A stretch of 26,276 bases of DNA, from positions 1-26,276 of IMG/VR virus record IMGVR_UViG_3300035698_004072. The stretch is one strand, 5' to 3'. The notes under the pieces were generated by a model that worked only from the letters and a program-made list of their open reading frames with translations, searched no databases and was not told the origin of the DNA. Origin of the DNA: a virus. The position numbers and the translations under genes were made by a program. Of this stretch, positions 1 to 7,830 are shown in pieces (position 1 is the stretch's first letter; every line of letters starts with the position of its first letter).

Positions 1-142
1 CAATTCCTATCCCATAAGGCGGATCTGTTAAGCAAAGATCAATAGCGTTATCTGGTATCATCTTCATTAATTCAAGCGAATCACCACAAACAACCTCGTT
101 GATACACTCTTTCCAATCTTTTATATCTTTAAGCTTCTTCAT
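1..142 (-). CDS. DNA methyltransferase, N-terminal fragment (cut by window edge)
   Basis: The reading frame starts with ATG at 142 and runs open off the left edge, giving 47 visible residues. The end of the fragment reads LCLTDPPYGIGI. DPPY is catalytic motif IV of N6-adenine and some N4-cytosine methyltransferases. Upstream of it, VVCGDSLELMKMIPDNAIDL has the G-D-S/L layout usual just before DPPY in phage enzymes that modify DNA. This motif-IV-first order suggests the beta-class arrangement, with the AdoMet-binding motif later in the protein. It is the last gene of the transcript seen here, after a zinc-ribbon gene. Target site and activity cannot be judged from the fragment. It could protect phage DNA from host restriction. 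The family call is firm; the subtype is not. Confidence 0.9.
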   Translation of the reverse strand, partial: MKKLKDIKDWKECINEVVCGDSLELMKMIPDNAIDLCLTDPPYGIGI

Positions 143-153
143 AGGTTATTTAG

Positions 154-369
154 TTAAATTTGGAATCCATCAGGGTATTTTGTAGCTTTTGGGATATAAT
201 TATCTGACTTTCCTTTCCCACACTTTTCACACTTCATATTTGGGATTACTTCATTATGGAAATACTTATCATCATAACCGCTCCCTTCTTTTTCATAACC
301 ACAATGTTCACATTCATATAATGCTGTAAAATCCCTGCGGTGTTGTGAAATAATTTTTTTAATCTTCAT
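154..369 (-). CDS. Small zinc-ribbon protein
   Basis: This 71-residue protein has two CxxC pairs, Cys20-Cys23 (CEHC) and Cys47-Cys50 (CEKC), separated by a 23-residue loop, the layout of a structural zinc ribbon. Small zinc ribbons of this type are common in phage accessory regions, and no precise function is established. The ATG at 369 overlaps the TGA of the preceding gene as ATGA, so it is probably translated by re-initiation. A weak purine stretch (TAGGAAA) lies directly before the ATG. A nucleic-acid-binding or adaptor role is an inference from the fold only. Confidence 0.7.
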   Translation of the reverse strand: MKIKKIISQHRRDFTALYECEHCGYEKEGSGYDDKYFHNEVIPNMKCEKCGKGKSDNYIPKATKYPDGFQI

Positions 370-575
370 TTTCCTAGTGTTAATAATATAAGTTGATATG
401 TTTTCTCCCGCAATTCATCCAGTTCCGGAACATGCTCGCCGTCGTCAATAGCTTCACTTTTTTCAATAGATAAACCGCAACCAATCGACGATAATATGTC
501 TTTTTTACAACACCGGTGATCCGGTATTCCCTTGGCGATCTTCCCCAATTCTTCAAAGCTAGGCGCTTCCTGCAT
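366..575 (-). CDS. Hypothetical protein, 69 aa
   Basis: I do not recognise this protein. It is soluble, with no membrane segment, and has an acidic C-terminal half (IDDGEHVPELDELREK). It contains a Cys-Cys pair near residues 22-23 and a further cysteine at about residue 33. The predicted C-terminal helix resembles many small phage accessory proteins. Its TGA stop overlaps the ATG of the next gene (ATGA), which supports expression as part of the same transcript. The ATG at 575 has an A/T-rich leader and no Shine-Dalgarno sequence, like most genes here. Confidence 0.6.
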   Translation of the reverse strand: MQEAPSFEELGKIAKGIPDHRCCKKDILSSIGCGLSIEKSEAIDDGEHVPELDELREKTYQLILLTLGK

Positions 576-588
576 TATTACAATATTG

Positions 589-726
589 TTAGTAATTTGA
601 CTCTAAAAATGCGCCATAATCTCCGCCGCCAGACGATGAACAACTAGGCGCCCCGATCAATAGCCAGCCAATTAAGATAATAAAGAAAACGATCCCTGCC
701 ATATTGACGTCTTTATCGTTTGCCAT
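589..726 (-). CDS. Micro membrane protein, 45 aa
   Basis: A 45-residue frame fills the gap between its neighbours. It begins MANDKDVNMAG, has one hydrophobic segment at about residues 11-26 (GIVFFIILIGWLLIGA), then a short polar tail with a cysteine followed by serines and glycines (PSCSSSGGG). It could be a single-pass membrane protein. The cysteine after the hydrophobic stretch recalls a lipoprotein, but APSC is not a good lipobox. It lies downstream of the endolysin among other tiny membrane proteins, so a lysis accessory role (spanin or antiholin type) is possible but unproven. Confidence 0.5.
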   Translation of the reverse strand: MANDKDVNMAGIVFFIILIGWLLIGAPSCSSSGGGDYGAFLESNY

Positions 727-743
727 GTATATAGATTAAAAAA

Positions 744-857
744 TTAAAGAGCGCTTACAAATAAAACAATCGACCACACAAACATAAAATTCAACATAAA
801 AACAACCGCGTCGTTTTCCCTGCCGTTGATTGAATAGTAGCCTTTAGATAGTCGCAT
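744..857 (-). CDS. Micro membrane protein, 37 aa
   Basis: This short frame starts at the ATG at 857 and ends with TAA at 744. It encodes a polar N-terminus (MRLSKGYYSINGRENDA) and one hydrophobic C-terminal segment (VWSIVLFVSAL). The predicted topology is a single membrane helix with a short cytoplasmic head. The intergenic gaps on both sides are only 14-17 bases, matching the compact spacing of the operon, which is the main argument that it is real. I do not recognise a family. Like its neighbours it may belong to a lysis or superinfection-control cluster. Confidence 0.45.
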   Translation of the reverse strand: MRLSKGYYSINGRENDAVVFMLNFMFVWSIVLFVSAL

Positions 858-871
858 GTCGTTTATTGTTA

Positions 872-1084
872 TTATTTAGTAACGTCATTATACATCAAAT
901 TACTACATTGTGAGCCAATACAACTAGACAACTCGGAAAATTCAATTATAACAACCCTGTTTGCGATCCAGTACATTGCCGCGAACGCTAGAACAATAAA
1001 GACTATTGATATAACGTCAATTAGCGCGTGGAGCGATTTAGCCCCAACCCGTCGAACCCTAAAATTATGATTTTTATAATCCAC
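872..1084 (-). CDS. Small membrane protein, 70 aa (possible lysis accessory)
   Basis: The protein has a basic N-terminal stretch (FRVRRVGAK), one strong transmembrane helix at about residues 22-44 (DVISIVFIVLAFAAMYWIAN) and a C-terminal tail of about 25 residues with two cysteines. By the positive-inside rule the tail would be periplasmic, a layout like an inner-membrane spanin or antiholin. The only plausible start is GTG at 1084, which overlaps the end of the endolysin gene by 11 bases. That tight coupling to the M23 gene supports a lysis role, but there is no family match I can name. Confidence 0.55.
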   Translation of the reverse strand: MDYKNHNFRVRRVGAKSLHALIDVISIVFIVLAFAAMYWIANRVVIIEFSELSSCIGSQCSNLMYNDVTK

Positions 1085-1739
1085 GCATTTTATCTAATAC
1101 AACCAAAAATCTATAAAACGGTAGTTTGCCCACCTGCTTTATCACCTCCGCGTCTTTTAATACCTCTTGCATTATAACCGGATCAACTTCTTGCAAGGGA
1201 TCTAACAGCCTTAATCCTTTCGCTTCCGCCTTTTTCCACGCGGCTTGCGCCCAATCCGGAACAACCGGCGGAACGTCGCCGTTGCTTTCTATAAACGGCA
1301 AAGGGTCAGCGTAATATTCTTTGATTTTATTTTTAGAAAAACCCCGAACGTACTGGTGCCAGTACGGAAGCTCCTTTTTAATAATATCAAAGTGTAAATG
1401 CGGTGATTTAGTACCTGTTTTTCCGCAAGTTCCAAGCTCTTCACCCTCGCCGACTTTTTGACCCAAGCTAACGTTCACCGTATTAAGGTGCGCGTACCTT
1501 GACCATATTTTATAAGCCGGGTGGTGAACCACTACCAAATTACCCCAACCCCCGCCGGTGTAACTAGCATAAACTACCGTACCGCCAGCAATGGAAACAA
1601 CCGGCAAACCCAAATCGTCGTATGCGCTCCCCTTCGGCTTTCTCCACCAGTTTAGATCGACCCCGCTATGAAACGATCCACCCCCGATATTACTCAAAAA
1701 CCGATACCCAAATCTATTATATTGCATTGGATTAACCAT
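1074..1739 (-). CDS. M23-family peptidase, probable endolysin
   Basis: This 221-residue zinc endopeptidase (LytM/lysostaphin type) cleaves peptidoglycan cross-bridge or stem peptides. The metal site is visible: His24 and Asp28 (HSGVD) and His116 (HLHFD). The catalytic His84 lies in RYAHL, and the glycine-rich WGNLVVVHH strand is typical of the family. There is no signal peptide, so release would depend on a holin. Residues about 155-221 form a linker plus a C-terminal module. It begins with VPDWAQAAWKKAEAKGL and ends with FLVVLDKMRGL, resembling the SLH-like tails of phage endolysins. The gene follows the fibre genes and is coupled by an 11-base overlap to a small membrane protein. It could instead be a virion lysin, but position and separate ORF favour endolysin. 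Confidence 0.88.
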   Translation of the reverse strand: MVNPMQYNRFGYRFLSNIGGGSFHSGVDLNWWRKPKGSAYDDLGLPVVSIAGGTVVYASYTGGGWGNLVVVHHPAYKIWSRYAHLNTVNVSLGQKVGEGEELGTCGKTGTKSPHLHFDIIKKELPYWHQYVRGFSKNKIKEYYADPLPFIESNGDVPPVVPDWAQAAWKKAEAKGLRLLDPLQEVDPVIMQEVLKDAEVIKQVGKLPFYRFLVVLDKMRGL

Positions 1740-1742
1740 GTA

Positions 1743-1762
1743 TTTAATTATTAATAATTAAA
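1743..1762. promoter_or_regulatory. Perfect 20-base A/T palindrome before the endolysin gene
   Basis: The spacer between the 512-residue fibre gene and the M23 gene is a perfect palindrome (arms TTTAATTA/TAATTAAA around TTAA). It overlaps the stop codon of the upstream gene and ends four bases before the endolysin ATG. It could fold as an RNA hairpin near the start codon or act as a dimeric operator. No U-run follows it, so a simple intrinsic terminator is unlikely. Confidence 0.4.
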
Positions 1763-3296
1763 GATTATTAGGCGTGAATTGATAATGCCAATATAAGCCA
1801 CCTGCACTTTCTATTCTAAAGTATTGCCCTTTTTTAACTGGAACGACTTGGTTAGCACGATCTCCATAATTCCCCCCCGCGATATGTGCAATAAGATACG
1901 TTTCTACTCCCGATTCACCACTAACAGTGCCAAAAAATACCGTTATACCTCCCGACGATCCGCCCGGTGCGACAGTAGTTAGTAGCAATAATCCGTCTGT
2001 TTTTACCTCAACCCAAGTGTCAGAAATAGTATAATCATAAAGAATTGGATCATCCGTTCCATTTATCCCACTTTTTAATAATACCTCTGTAGCACTAATC
2101 GCGATTGCGACTGGCTTTTTATAGTCAAAGAAATAATTACTTAAATCGCCATTAGTAAAAGCTTCGCTATCAGTATAAAGAGTACATGCTACTAAATAAG
2201 CCCCCGTCCATTGCCAATATGGACTTGTATTAGTGTTGGCGTCTTTCCAATATGCACTTGTACCGGGATCCCCCTTTAATTCATAATATCCACCTGTACT
2301 AGCTGCGTATTGTTCAAATAAAATCGCGTATCTTTCACCCTTTTTAAATCGCATATTTATTTCTAACTCAAAATCAGATAAAGGAAAACTCTCGGCATTA
2401 GATAGCGTCCACTCCTTTAATGGTATCATGCCGCATTGACCTAAAAATTCACCATAAAGCCCACTAGAAAGCCCTCCAACCTGCATTAAGGTTATCCGCA
2501 TATCGTTAGGAGTTCCATTTTTGCCAATTAGGTCAATTGACAACTTTTCAACCCACATATTATCAGTAGCTTCAATATAAAACGCTGCTTTTTCGTGACG
2601 GCTGCCAACATACCCAACATATACATCGTGCGTTACAACGCTTGTTTCGTTTATATCACTAGGCGAAGTTCCTGCGCTTGCTAGACTTAATTCATCCCCT
2701 ATCGTTAATCCACTAAATCCACTAACAACACCGTCCGTTTGAACATAAACAACATCATCGGCGCTTACGTTTTGGCCTAGAGTAACAAAGCCTAAAAAGC
2801 TTTCTAACTGCTCACCGGTATCGTCCGCGTCGGTTAAATAAACTTTACCATCCGAAGCTTTTACATAAACACCTTTAGGCGAAGAGCTTGCGTTGATCGC
2901 TTCACCGGCTGTAAATACGCTTTTGTTATCAGCGGGCAAACTATTAAGTAAAACCCAGTAATCTAGGGTAGAATCGTATAAAATATCGTAAAGACCGTCG
3001 GCGATAATAGCCATTGGTGCTAAATCGTTACCAGCAACGTCTTTAATGCTTTTTGCTCCTATGCTATTGATGTTTATTGTAACCGCGTCGGCATTATTAC
3101 TTGCCGCTTTAAATTTAGCCCTCATTCCATTTGCTAGCGCGACAACTTGCGCGTCTACTGCTAACGTCAAAACGTCGGCCGTACCCGCCGCCGTTGCATA
3201 ATCACCAGCGCCGATTAAAACATCTTCCCGCAAGTCGTTATATTCCGACGCCAACGCCGGTTGTGCCGCAACTGCTAGGCTAGAATTAAGTGTCAT
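1758..3296 (-). CDS. Tail fibre / receptor-binding protein
   Basis: This 512-residue protein is rich in Gly, Ser, Thr and beta-strand patterns. Residues about 15-120 (YATAAGTADVLTLAVDAQVV onward) match the N-terminal repeat type of many phage tail-fibre and collar proteins, with pieces like NADAVTININSIGAKSI. A middle beta region (KGVYVKASDGKVYLTDADDT) is also typical of virion fibres. The C-terminal 130 residues end in a compact beta domain (ITVFFGTVSGESGVETYLIA) that may be the receptor-binding tip. It starts two bases after the previous stop and precedes the endolysin, the usual place for receptor-binding proteins. The receptor is unknown. I saw no peptidase S74 or depolymerase signature. 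Confidence 0.7.
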   Translation of the reverse strand: MTLNSSLAVAAQPALASEYNDLREDVLIGAGDYATAAGTADVLTLAVDAQVVALANGMRAKFKAASNNADAVTININSIGAKSIKDVAGNDLAPMAIIADGLYDILYDSTLDYWVLLNSLPADNKSVFTAGEAINASSSPKGVYVKASDGKVYLTDADDTGEQLESFLGFVTLGQNVSADDVVYVQTDGVVSGFSGLTIGDELSLASAGTSPSDINETSVVTHDVYVGYVGSRHEKAAFYIEATDNMWVEKLSIDLIGKNGTPNDMRITLMQVGGLSSGLYGEFLGQCGMIPLKEWTLSNAESFPLSDFELEINMRFKKGERYAILFEQYAASTGGYYELKGDPGTSAYWKDANTNTSPYWQWTGAYLVACTLYTDSEAFTNGDLSNYFFDYKKPVAIAISATEVLLKSGINGTDDPILYDYTISDTWVEVKTDGLLLLTTVAPGGSSGGITVFFGTVSGESGVETYLIAHIAGGNYGDRANQVVPVKKGQYFRIESAGGLYWHYQFTPNNL

Positions 3297-3298
3297 AA

Positions 3299-3913
3299 TT
3301 AAGCGTCATTTAAAGTAATTGTCGTTTGCACGTTCATTGTTTCAACCGCGCTCTTAACATTAGTATCTAAAAAGCGATTAAATAATTGACCGGTGTCAGC
3401 ACCCGCCGCCCCGTCTATATAAAATCCGTACTCTTCAAACGTTCCGGTTACTTCGGCGGCTGTAAAAAATGTTTCTAAATAAGCCAGATTATTATTATCC
3501 GTTCCGCTGGTTAGCGCTTTCCTATACGTTTCCGTTCCTAACGTCGCGTCGCTAACCGCTGGGGCGCTATTATCACTCCCCAACGCGCAATAATCAACAT
3601 TTCCAGTATATGTATTATCGCCCCCTAGTCGCTGCGCTAAAACCGAACGCCCGACGGTAGTTGTTAAATTCTCAATAACCGACTCCCTTGTTTTAAACTT
3701 TTTATGTAATATTCCGATAAAATACATATATTCGTCGTGCAATTCCTTTAATTTATCGGCTGTCTTTAGCTGCTTTAGCCATAAATAGCGGCGCCCTATA
3801 TCTTCCAAAACGTTGCTTAAAAATTGCGCTTCCTCTTTTTTGGCGTCGCAAAAGCTGATTACATGAACCCCTTTAACCTTCGCGCCGTCTTTGTTTTTAA
3901 CTTTAATACTCAT
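3299..3913 (-). CDS. Tail/baseplate-associated structural protein
   Basis: Residues 1-85 of this 204-residue protein are mainly helical and charged, including KQLKTADKLKELHDEYMYF. Residues about 85-204 are beta-rich. The segment TVGRSVLAQRLGGDNTYTG followed by CALGSDNSAPAVSDATLGTE is a pattern I associate with phage tail proteins lying between tail-tip and fibre genes. The second half probably forms a virion beta-sandwich, and the helical head an attachment or trimerisation part. The gene sits between the 812-residue tail-tip protein and the fibre. A fibre-connector role is an inference from position. Confidence 0.6.
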   Translation of the reverse strand: MSIKVKNKDGAKVKGVHVISFCDAKKEEAQFLSNVLEDIGRRYLWLKQLKTADKLKELHDEYMYFIGILHKKFKTRESVIENLTTTVGRSVLAQRLGGDNTYTGNVDYCALGSDNSAPAVSDATLGTETYRKALTSGTDNNNLAYLETFFTAAEVTGTFEEYGFYIDGAAGADTGQLFNRFLDTNVKSAVETMNVQTTITLNDA

Positions 3914-3930
3914 AATTTGAAATATTAACG

Positions 3931-3952
3931 GGTTAATTATAAACTATTAACC
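3931..3952. repeat. Inverted repeat GGTTAAT around a stop codon
   Basis: The gap between the 812- and 204-residue tail genes holds a 7-base inverted repeat (GGTTAAT/ATTAACC) with an 8-base A/T loop. It spans the stop codon of the upstream gene. GGTTAAT also occurs singly near other gene starts here. It may be a weak RNA hairpin separating translation of two tail genes, or chance in A/T-rich DNA. Confidence 0.35.
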
Positions 3953-6385
3953 CCACGAAAACAAATCCCACCGTGATTCTAACGGCTGCCCTGTACTAGG
4001 CTCCCATTCCCAATCTCCCTGCGTTGTTTTATCGACATTATTAACATCGGAAGCTTCGACCGTTTCGGCTATACTCGCTCGTTCGTCGCCCCCCGAATCA
4101 ACTAACACGCTATTTACATCCGCGCAATCGACAAATTCGTCTGACGATATAAAAGTTTCCACTACTTCGTCGCTATTAACCTCGATTTTATCCTTAATAG
4201 ATAACAGCTTTTGAAAAAACTCAATAATCCCGAACAGGGTCGTTCCAAAGCTAATGTTATAAACAAAGTTATCGTTATATTTACCGGCGCGTTGAACCAT
4301 TGCCGTTTTTTGGATAACAAAATCCTGATCTATCCCCCTAATCGGATCGGTTATTTGAATCACCTGCCCTGCCCGTAATCCGTGATTATCAGTAACGAAC
4401 GATCCAGTAATAATCGGATTAGAAAACTCCCCAACCTTTGCTTCCGCATAAACAAGAGCCGTATTAACGCTATCTATATTTTTGTCATAAATAGGATCAA
4501 GGTCGTAAATTCCATCCCCAAACCCGAGAGCCTTTAAAGCATTAACCGACGCGCTATCCCTATATTGCAACTGAATCGGAACGCGCTCTTTATATTGGAA
4601 CCGGATAAACTCGGCGGCTGTCAACGTTGAGTCAGTTGCCGCTCGGACTGATTTTTCTTGCGAACTATAAAGGTATTCAAACAAAGTCGGATCATTTAAA
4701 CCCTCGATCCCCGCCGTCTTACTAACACTAAAAAAACTAATCGTGTCGCCATTAGTTTGAGCAGTGATAGCTTCAACCGTTACCGTCGTCGCGTTAACAT
4801 AAACCACCTCCCTAACCGCGTTCCCCCTCGATCGGTTAGTGATATGATCGCCGTCGGCTAACCCGTGAGCAGATCCGAACACGATCGTCGTCGTTGTCGT
4901 ACCAGCAATCGTCGCTAACGTTGTCGTATTATTATCGACCGTTATAGTTAAACTGCTAAACTTGTTTTTTAATAGCCACTCGCGAACCGCGTCGTCGCCC
5001 TCGAACACTTGTTGATAATAACTATCCGATGTTTTTTCGCCACCCCTAACGATAACCCGATTCCCTATTTGGCTCTGGTCAACATCTATTTGTAAATCTG
5101 TATAATTATCACCGGCGGCTGTTAATTGGAACGGCGCCCCCTCTGTTCCAGAATCAACAAAATGAATATAACGCTCGTAATCAATCCACCAATTATACTG
5201 CCACGTTTTAGTCATCAACTGAATTAAGCTAGTTGGCTTCATTTGGTTTGCTCGCAGATCGTCAAAGTTCGGTGTGCTTTCGACATAAGGATAATGCCGG
5301 ATATAATTATCTGGCAAAAACCTAAACCCTGATATTTTAGCAGTTAAGGCGCTCGAACCCTCCAGATCGAAACAGAAATAATCAAAGGCTGTCCAGTCTG
5401 GTGTACCCTGTATAGTAAAATCATCCGCTAAATCCAACTCAATGTACACCGGCGTATTATCGGCGGCTATCCGCTGTATAATCGCTGTCAACGCGGTCGT
5501 ATATATTCTTTGGGTTGTGCCACTCCCGAGAAATATGCGCAGCCTTGTCGCAGCGCTTACGTCGGAAAGTTTAAGCCAAAACCCAAGTTTTCCACTTACG
5601 GGCGCGCCGCTTGCTGTTCCGGTATAACCAGAAATATTGGTTGAAGCTGGCGAGGTTGTCCAAGTTCCAATCGCTCCCGTAGTTGTTTCAAATTCTCCCC
5701 AATGGTCAGCTTCGTAAGGGTCAACGTCGTCAGTTACCGCCGCCGAACCAGACCCGCCCTCTGTCCACTCGGCTTGAATTGCAGCGTCGTCGACATAATC
5801 CAGTTGGTCAATAAGGTGGTTTAAATTTATATGGTTATTACAAAAGTCGTTGATAATATATCGGCTGTCGCGATCTTCCCAGCTATCAGCAATTAACTTC
5901 TTATCAAAAACTTTACTATAATCAATACATTCGACATCGTATTCTAAATTTTCCTTTACGGTAACGTTGTAATTTTTAACAGCTTTGACAATCCCCCCGA
6001 ATATCTTAATCCCGACTTTATCACCCGCCGAAACTGTGCCGCTCGGAGCGGCTGTCAAAACAATAGTATTTGTTGATTCTGTATAGCTTTGGATCGTCGC
6101 CAATTCATCGTCTGAATCTCCGATCCTAACATGAATTTGTTGACCAGTATGAAAATATTTAACGTCATTCTCATAATATCCAGATAAAACAATCGTTGCA
6201 CCCGCCGCGCTTTCTACCGTATCACCCTTATAAACATCAACGCCCTGATTTTCGACCGGCGCAGTATTTTGGAATATAACAAAGTCGCAAGTGTCCGCCC
6301 TTTGTTGGATCTCATTAAATACCCGCAAAGAATCCATGACGTAATCATCCGACCGCAAAACGTCATTTATATATAAAAAAATCAT
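3947..6385 (-). CDS. Tail-tip / baseplate hub protein
   Basis: This 812-residue protein directly follows the tape measure gene, overlapping by one base (TAATG), where siphoviruses encode distal-tail and tail-tip hub proteins. The N-terminus (MIFLYINDVLRSDDYVMDSL) resembles the first strands of such proteins. Residues about 110-150 give KVGIKIFGGIVKAVKNYNVT, the turn into the hub-like domain that continues with EYDVECIDYSKVFDKKLIAD. A central beta-rich region (about 200-350) looks like an inserted carbohydrate-binding-type sandwich. Later segments (LRAGQVIQITDPIRGIDQDF) again resemble phage hub proteins. The C-terminus is acidic. It probably joins the tail tube to the fibres encoded next. Confidence 0.7.
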   Translation of the reverse strand: MIFLYINDVLRSDDYVMDSLRVFNEIQQRADTCDFVIFQNTAPVENQGVDVYKGDTVESAAGATIVLSGYYENDVKYFHTGQQIHVRIGDSDDELATIQSYTESTNTIVLTAAPSGTVSAGDKVGIKIFGGIVKAVKNYNVTVKENLEYDVECIDYSKVFDKKLIADSWEDRDSRYIINDFCNNHINLNHLIDQLDYVDDAAIQAEWTEGGSGSAAVTDDVDPYEADHWGEFETTTGAIGTWTTSPASTNISGYTGTASGAPVSGKLGFWLKLSDVSAATRLRIFLGSGTTQRIYTTALTAIIQRIAADNTPVYIELDLADDFTIQGTPDWTAFDYFCFDLEGSSALTAKISGFRFLPDNYIRHYPYVESTPNFDDLRANQMKPTSLIQLMTKTWQYNWWIDYERYIHFVDSGTEGAPFQLTAAGDNYTDLQIDVDQSQIGNRVIVRGGEKTSDSYYQQVFEGDDAVREWLLKNKFSSLTITVDNNTTTLATIAGTTTTTIVFGSAHGLADGDHITNRSRGNAVREVVYVNATTVTVEAITAQTNGDTISFFSVSKTAGIEGLNDPTLFEYLYSSQEKSVRAATDSTLTAAEFIRFQYKERVPIQLQYRDSASVNALKALGFGDGIYDLDPIYDKNIDSVNTALVYAEAKVGEFSNPIITGSFVTDNHGLRAGQVIQITDPIRGIDQDFVIQKTAMVQRAGKYNDNFVYNISFGTTLFGIIEFFQKLLSIKDKIEVNSDEVVETFISSDEFVDCADVNSVLVDSGGDERASIAETVEASDVNNVDKTTQGDWEWEPSTGQPLESRWDLFSWG

Positions 6386-7830
6386 TATGCAACTTTAATG
6401 GTTGTTTTAAGTTTGTTCAACATCATATCGCCAATTCGCTCGGCTGCCTGTTTATCAGTAATCGCCCCGTTAAAATTTATTACAATCCCGCCGCCTTGCG
6501 ATCCATTAGGGGTTATCATCCCATTAACAGTTGGAGTAAACCGTTCCGCGCCACGTTCCCCGACCATATAACTACCGCCAGCTTTGACTTCCCCTCCAGT
6601 AGCCCGATGGCTTAACCAACTAACATTTCCCGCCGCGCTACCGCCGCCACTACCGCCGCCAGCGTCAGCGTTTTCACTTTTCCAAAATTTGAGTTTATCA
6701 ATAGCCTTCTGAATCCACTTTACGACCGTTTTAAATGTTTCGATTATTGGAACGGTTATCATTGCAATAAATCCGTTTATATCATTCCAAACATTTATAA
6801 ATGTTTCCTTTACGCTTTCCCAAGCAAGCGCCCATTCGCCAGTTACTAAATATATAAAGGTTTTTATTGTTCCATAAATAAGATCAAAGGAAATCTTTAT
6901 CGGAGCCATTAACCCATTAAATCCTAATTTAAACGCTTCCCAAAATACGCCAGCGATTTGAATTATAGCCGCCCAACTATCGGCATTTTTTACAACAAGC
7001 CAGTTCCAAAAATTATCCCAACCTTCTTGTAAAATCTCTATACTATATTTAACCAACATTGCTTGCTCTTCTAAATAAGTGACCAGCTTTAAAAGTAACG
7101 GCGCGAATATACCCCCGACTGTTTCTTGAAAATCACCCCACCTTGCCGCCGCCTGTTGTAATTGTCCGGAAGTAGTGGCAGCAAGTTCTTCTGCCGCACC
7201 ACCGAAATTATCTGATAAAATTTCCGCTAACAACGCCGTTTGTTCAACGCCAGTTGCTAAATTAAATTGCTCTTTTTGTACGTCTGTTAAAACGATCCCA
7301 TAGCGCCCAAGCGCTCCTGCTCCAGTAGTCATTGCTTTACCCATAGCAATAGCGAGATCGTTTAGATCCGCTTGTTGCCCGCTAGTCTTTTCCATTGACG
7401 CCGCCATATCTAATAACGCCGGAGTTAGTTTTTTAATCTCTGGTGTTGATAATTGAAAGGTCGTCAACATCGCTTCCGCCGATATAATTGCTTCATCCCC
7501 GAATGTCGTTGTCTTTTGTAACTCTGCCGCGTATCTTTTTAATTCAGTAGTGGCTTCCTCGACTCCTTTCGCCGTCTGCGCATACCCGCCCCCTAACTCT
7601 TTTAAATTCTTAACGCCAGCAGAAAGTCTTGCTTCCGCCCGTTCTTGAACCTTAAAAAGTTCGATCGAATCACTAATGAATCGCTTTAAATGAACAGCCG
7701 CAAATGCAATGCCCATCGCTGCGGCTGCCTTTTTAAGTTTAGATAAACCGCCTTCGACCTTTTTAGCGTTCTTACTAAAATTGTCCTTGGCGTTTATCCT
7801 AATATTAAGCTCTTCGATTGTTTGTGCCAT
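6385..7830 (-). CDS. Tape measure protein
   Basis: This protein would set tail length by spanning the tail tube lumen. It has 481 residues, short for the family. The N-terminus (about 1-110) is a charged helical segment including FSKNAKKVEGGLSKLKKAAA. The middle carries typical tape-measure pieces: ALLDMAASMEKTSGQQADLN and AMGKAMTTGAGALGRYGIVL. Hydrophobic helices follow at about 290-345. The C-terminus has the familiar GGSYMVGERGAERFTP and a glycine-rich end. It lies directly after the chaperone pair, overlapping the T frame by 26 bases, the canonical order. At about 0.15 nm per residue the tail would be about 70 nm; this number is an inference. Confidence 0.9.
   Translation of the reverse strand: MAQTIEELNIRINAKDNFSKNAKKVEGGLSKLKKAAAAMGIAFAAVHLKRFISDSIELFKVQERAEARLSAGVKNLKELGGGYAQTAKGVEEATTELKRYAAELQKTTTFGDEAIISAEAMLTTFQLSTPEIKKLTPALLDMAASMEKTSGQQADLNDLAIAMGKAMTTGAGALGRYGIVLTDVQKEQFNLATGVEQTALLAEILSDNFGGAAEELAATTSGQLQQAAARWGDFQETVGGIFAPLLLKLVTYLEEQAMLVKYSIEILQEGWDNFWNWLVVKNADSWAAIIQIAGVFWEAFKLGFNGLMAPIKISFDLIYGTIKTFIYLVTGEWALAWESVKETFINVWNDINGFIAMITVPIIETFKTVVKWIQKAIDKLKFWKSENADAGGGSGGGSAAGNVSWLSHRATGGEVKAGGSYMVGERGAERFTPTVNGMITPNGSQGGGIVINFNGAITDKQAAERIGDMMLNKLKTTIKVA

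Noticed and set aside
1758-3296. Diversity-generating retroelement in the fibre gene
   Set aside because: No reverse transcriptase and no template/variable repeat pair was seen in the window.
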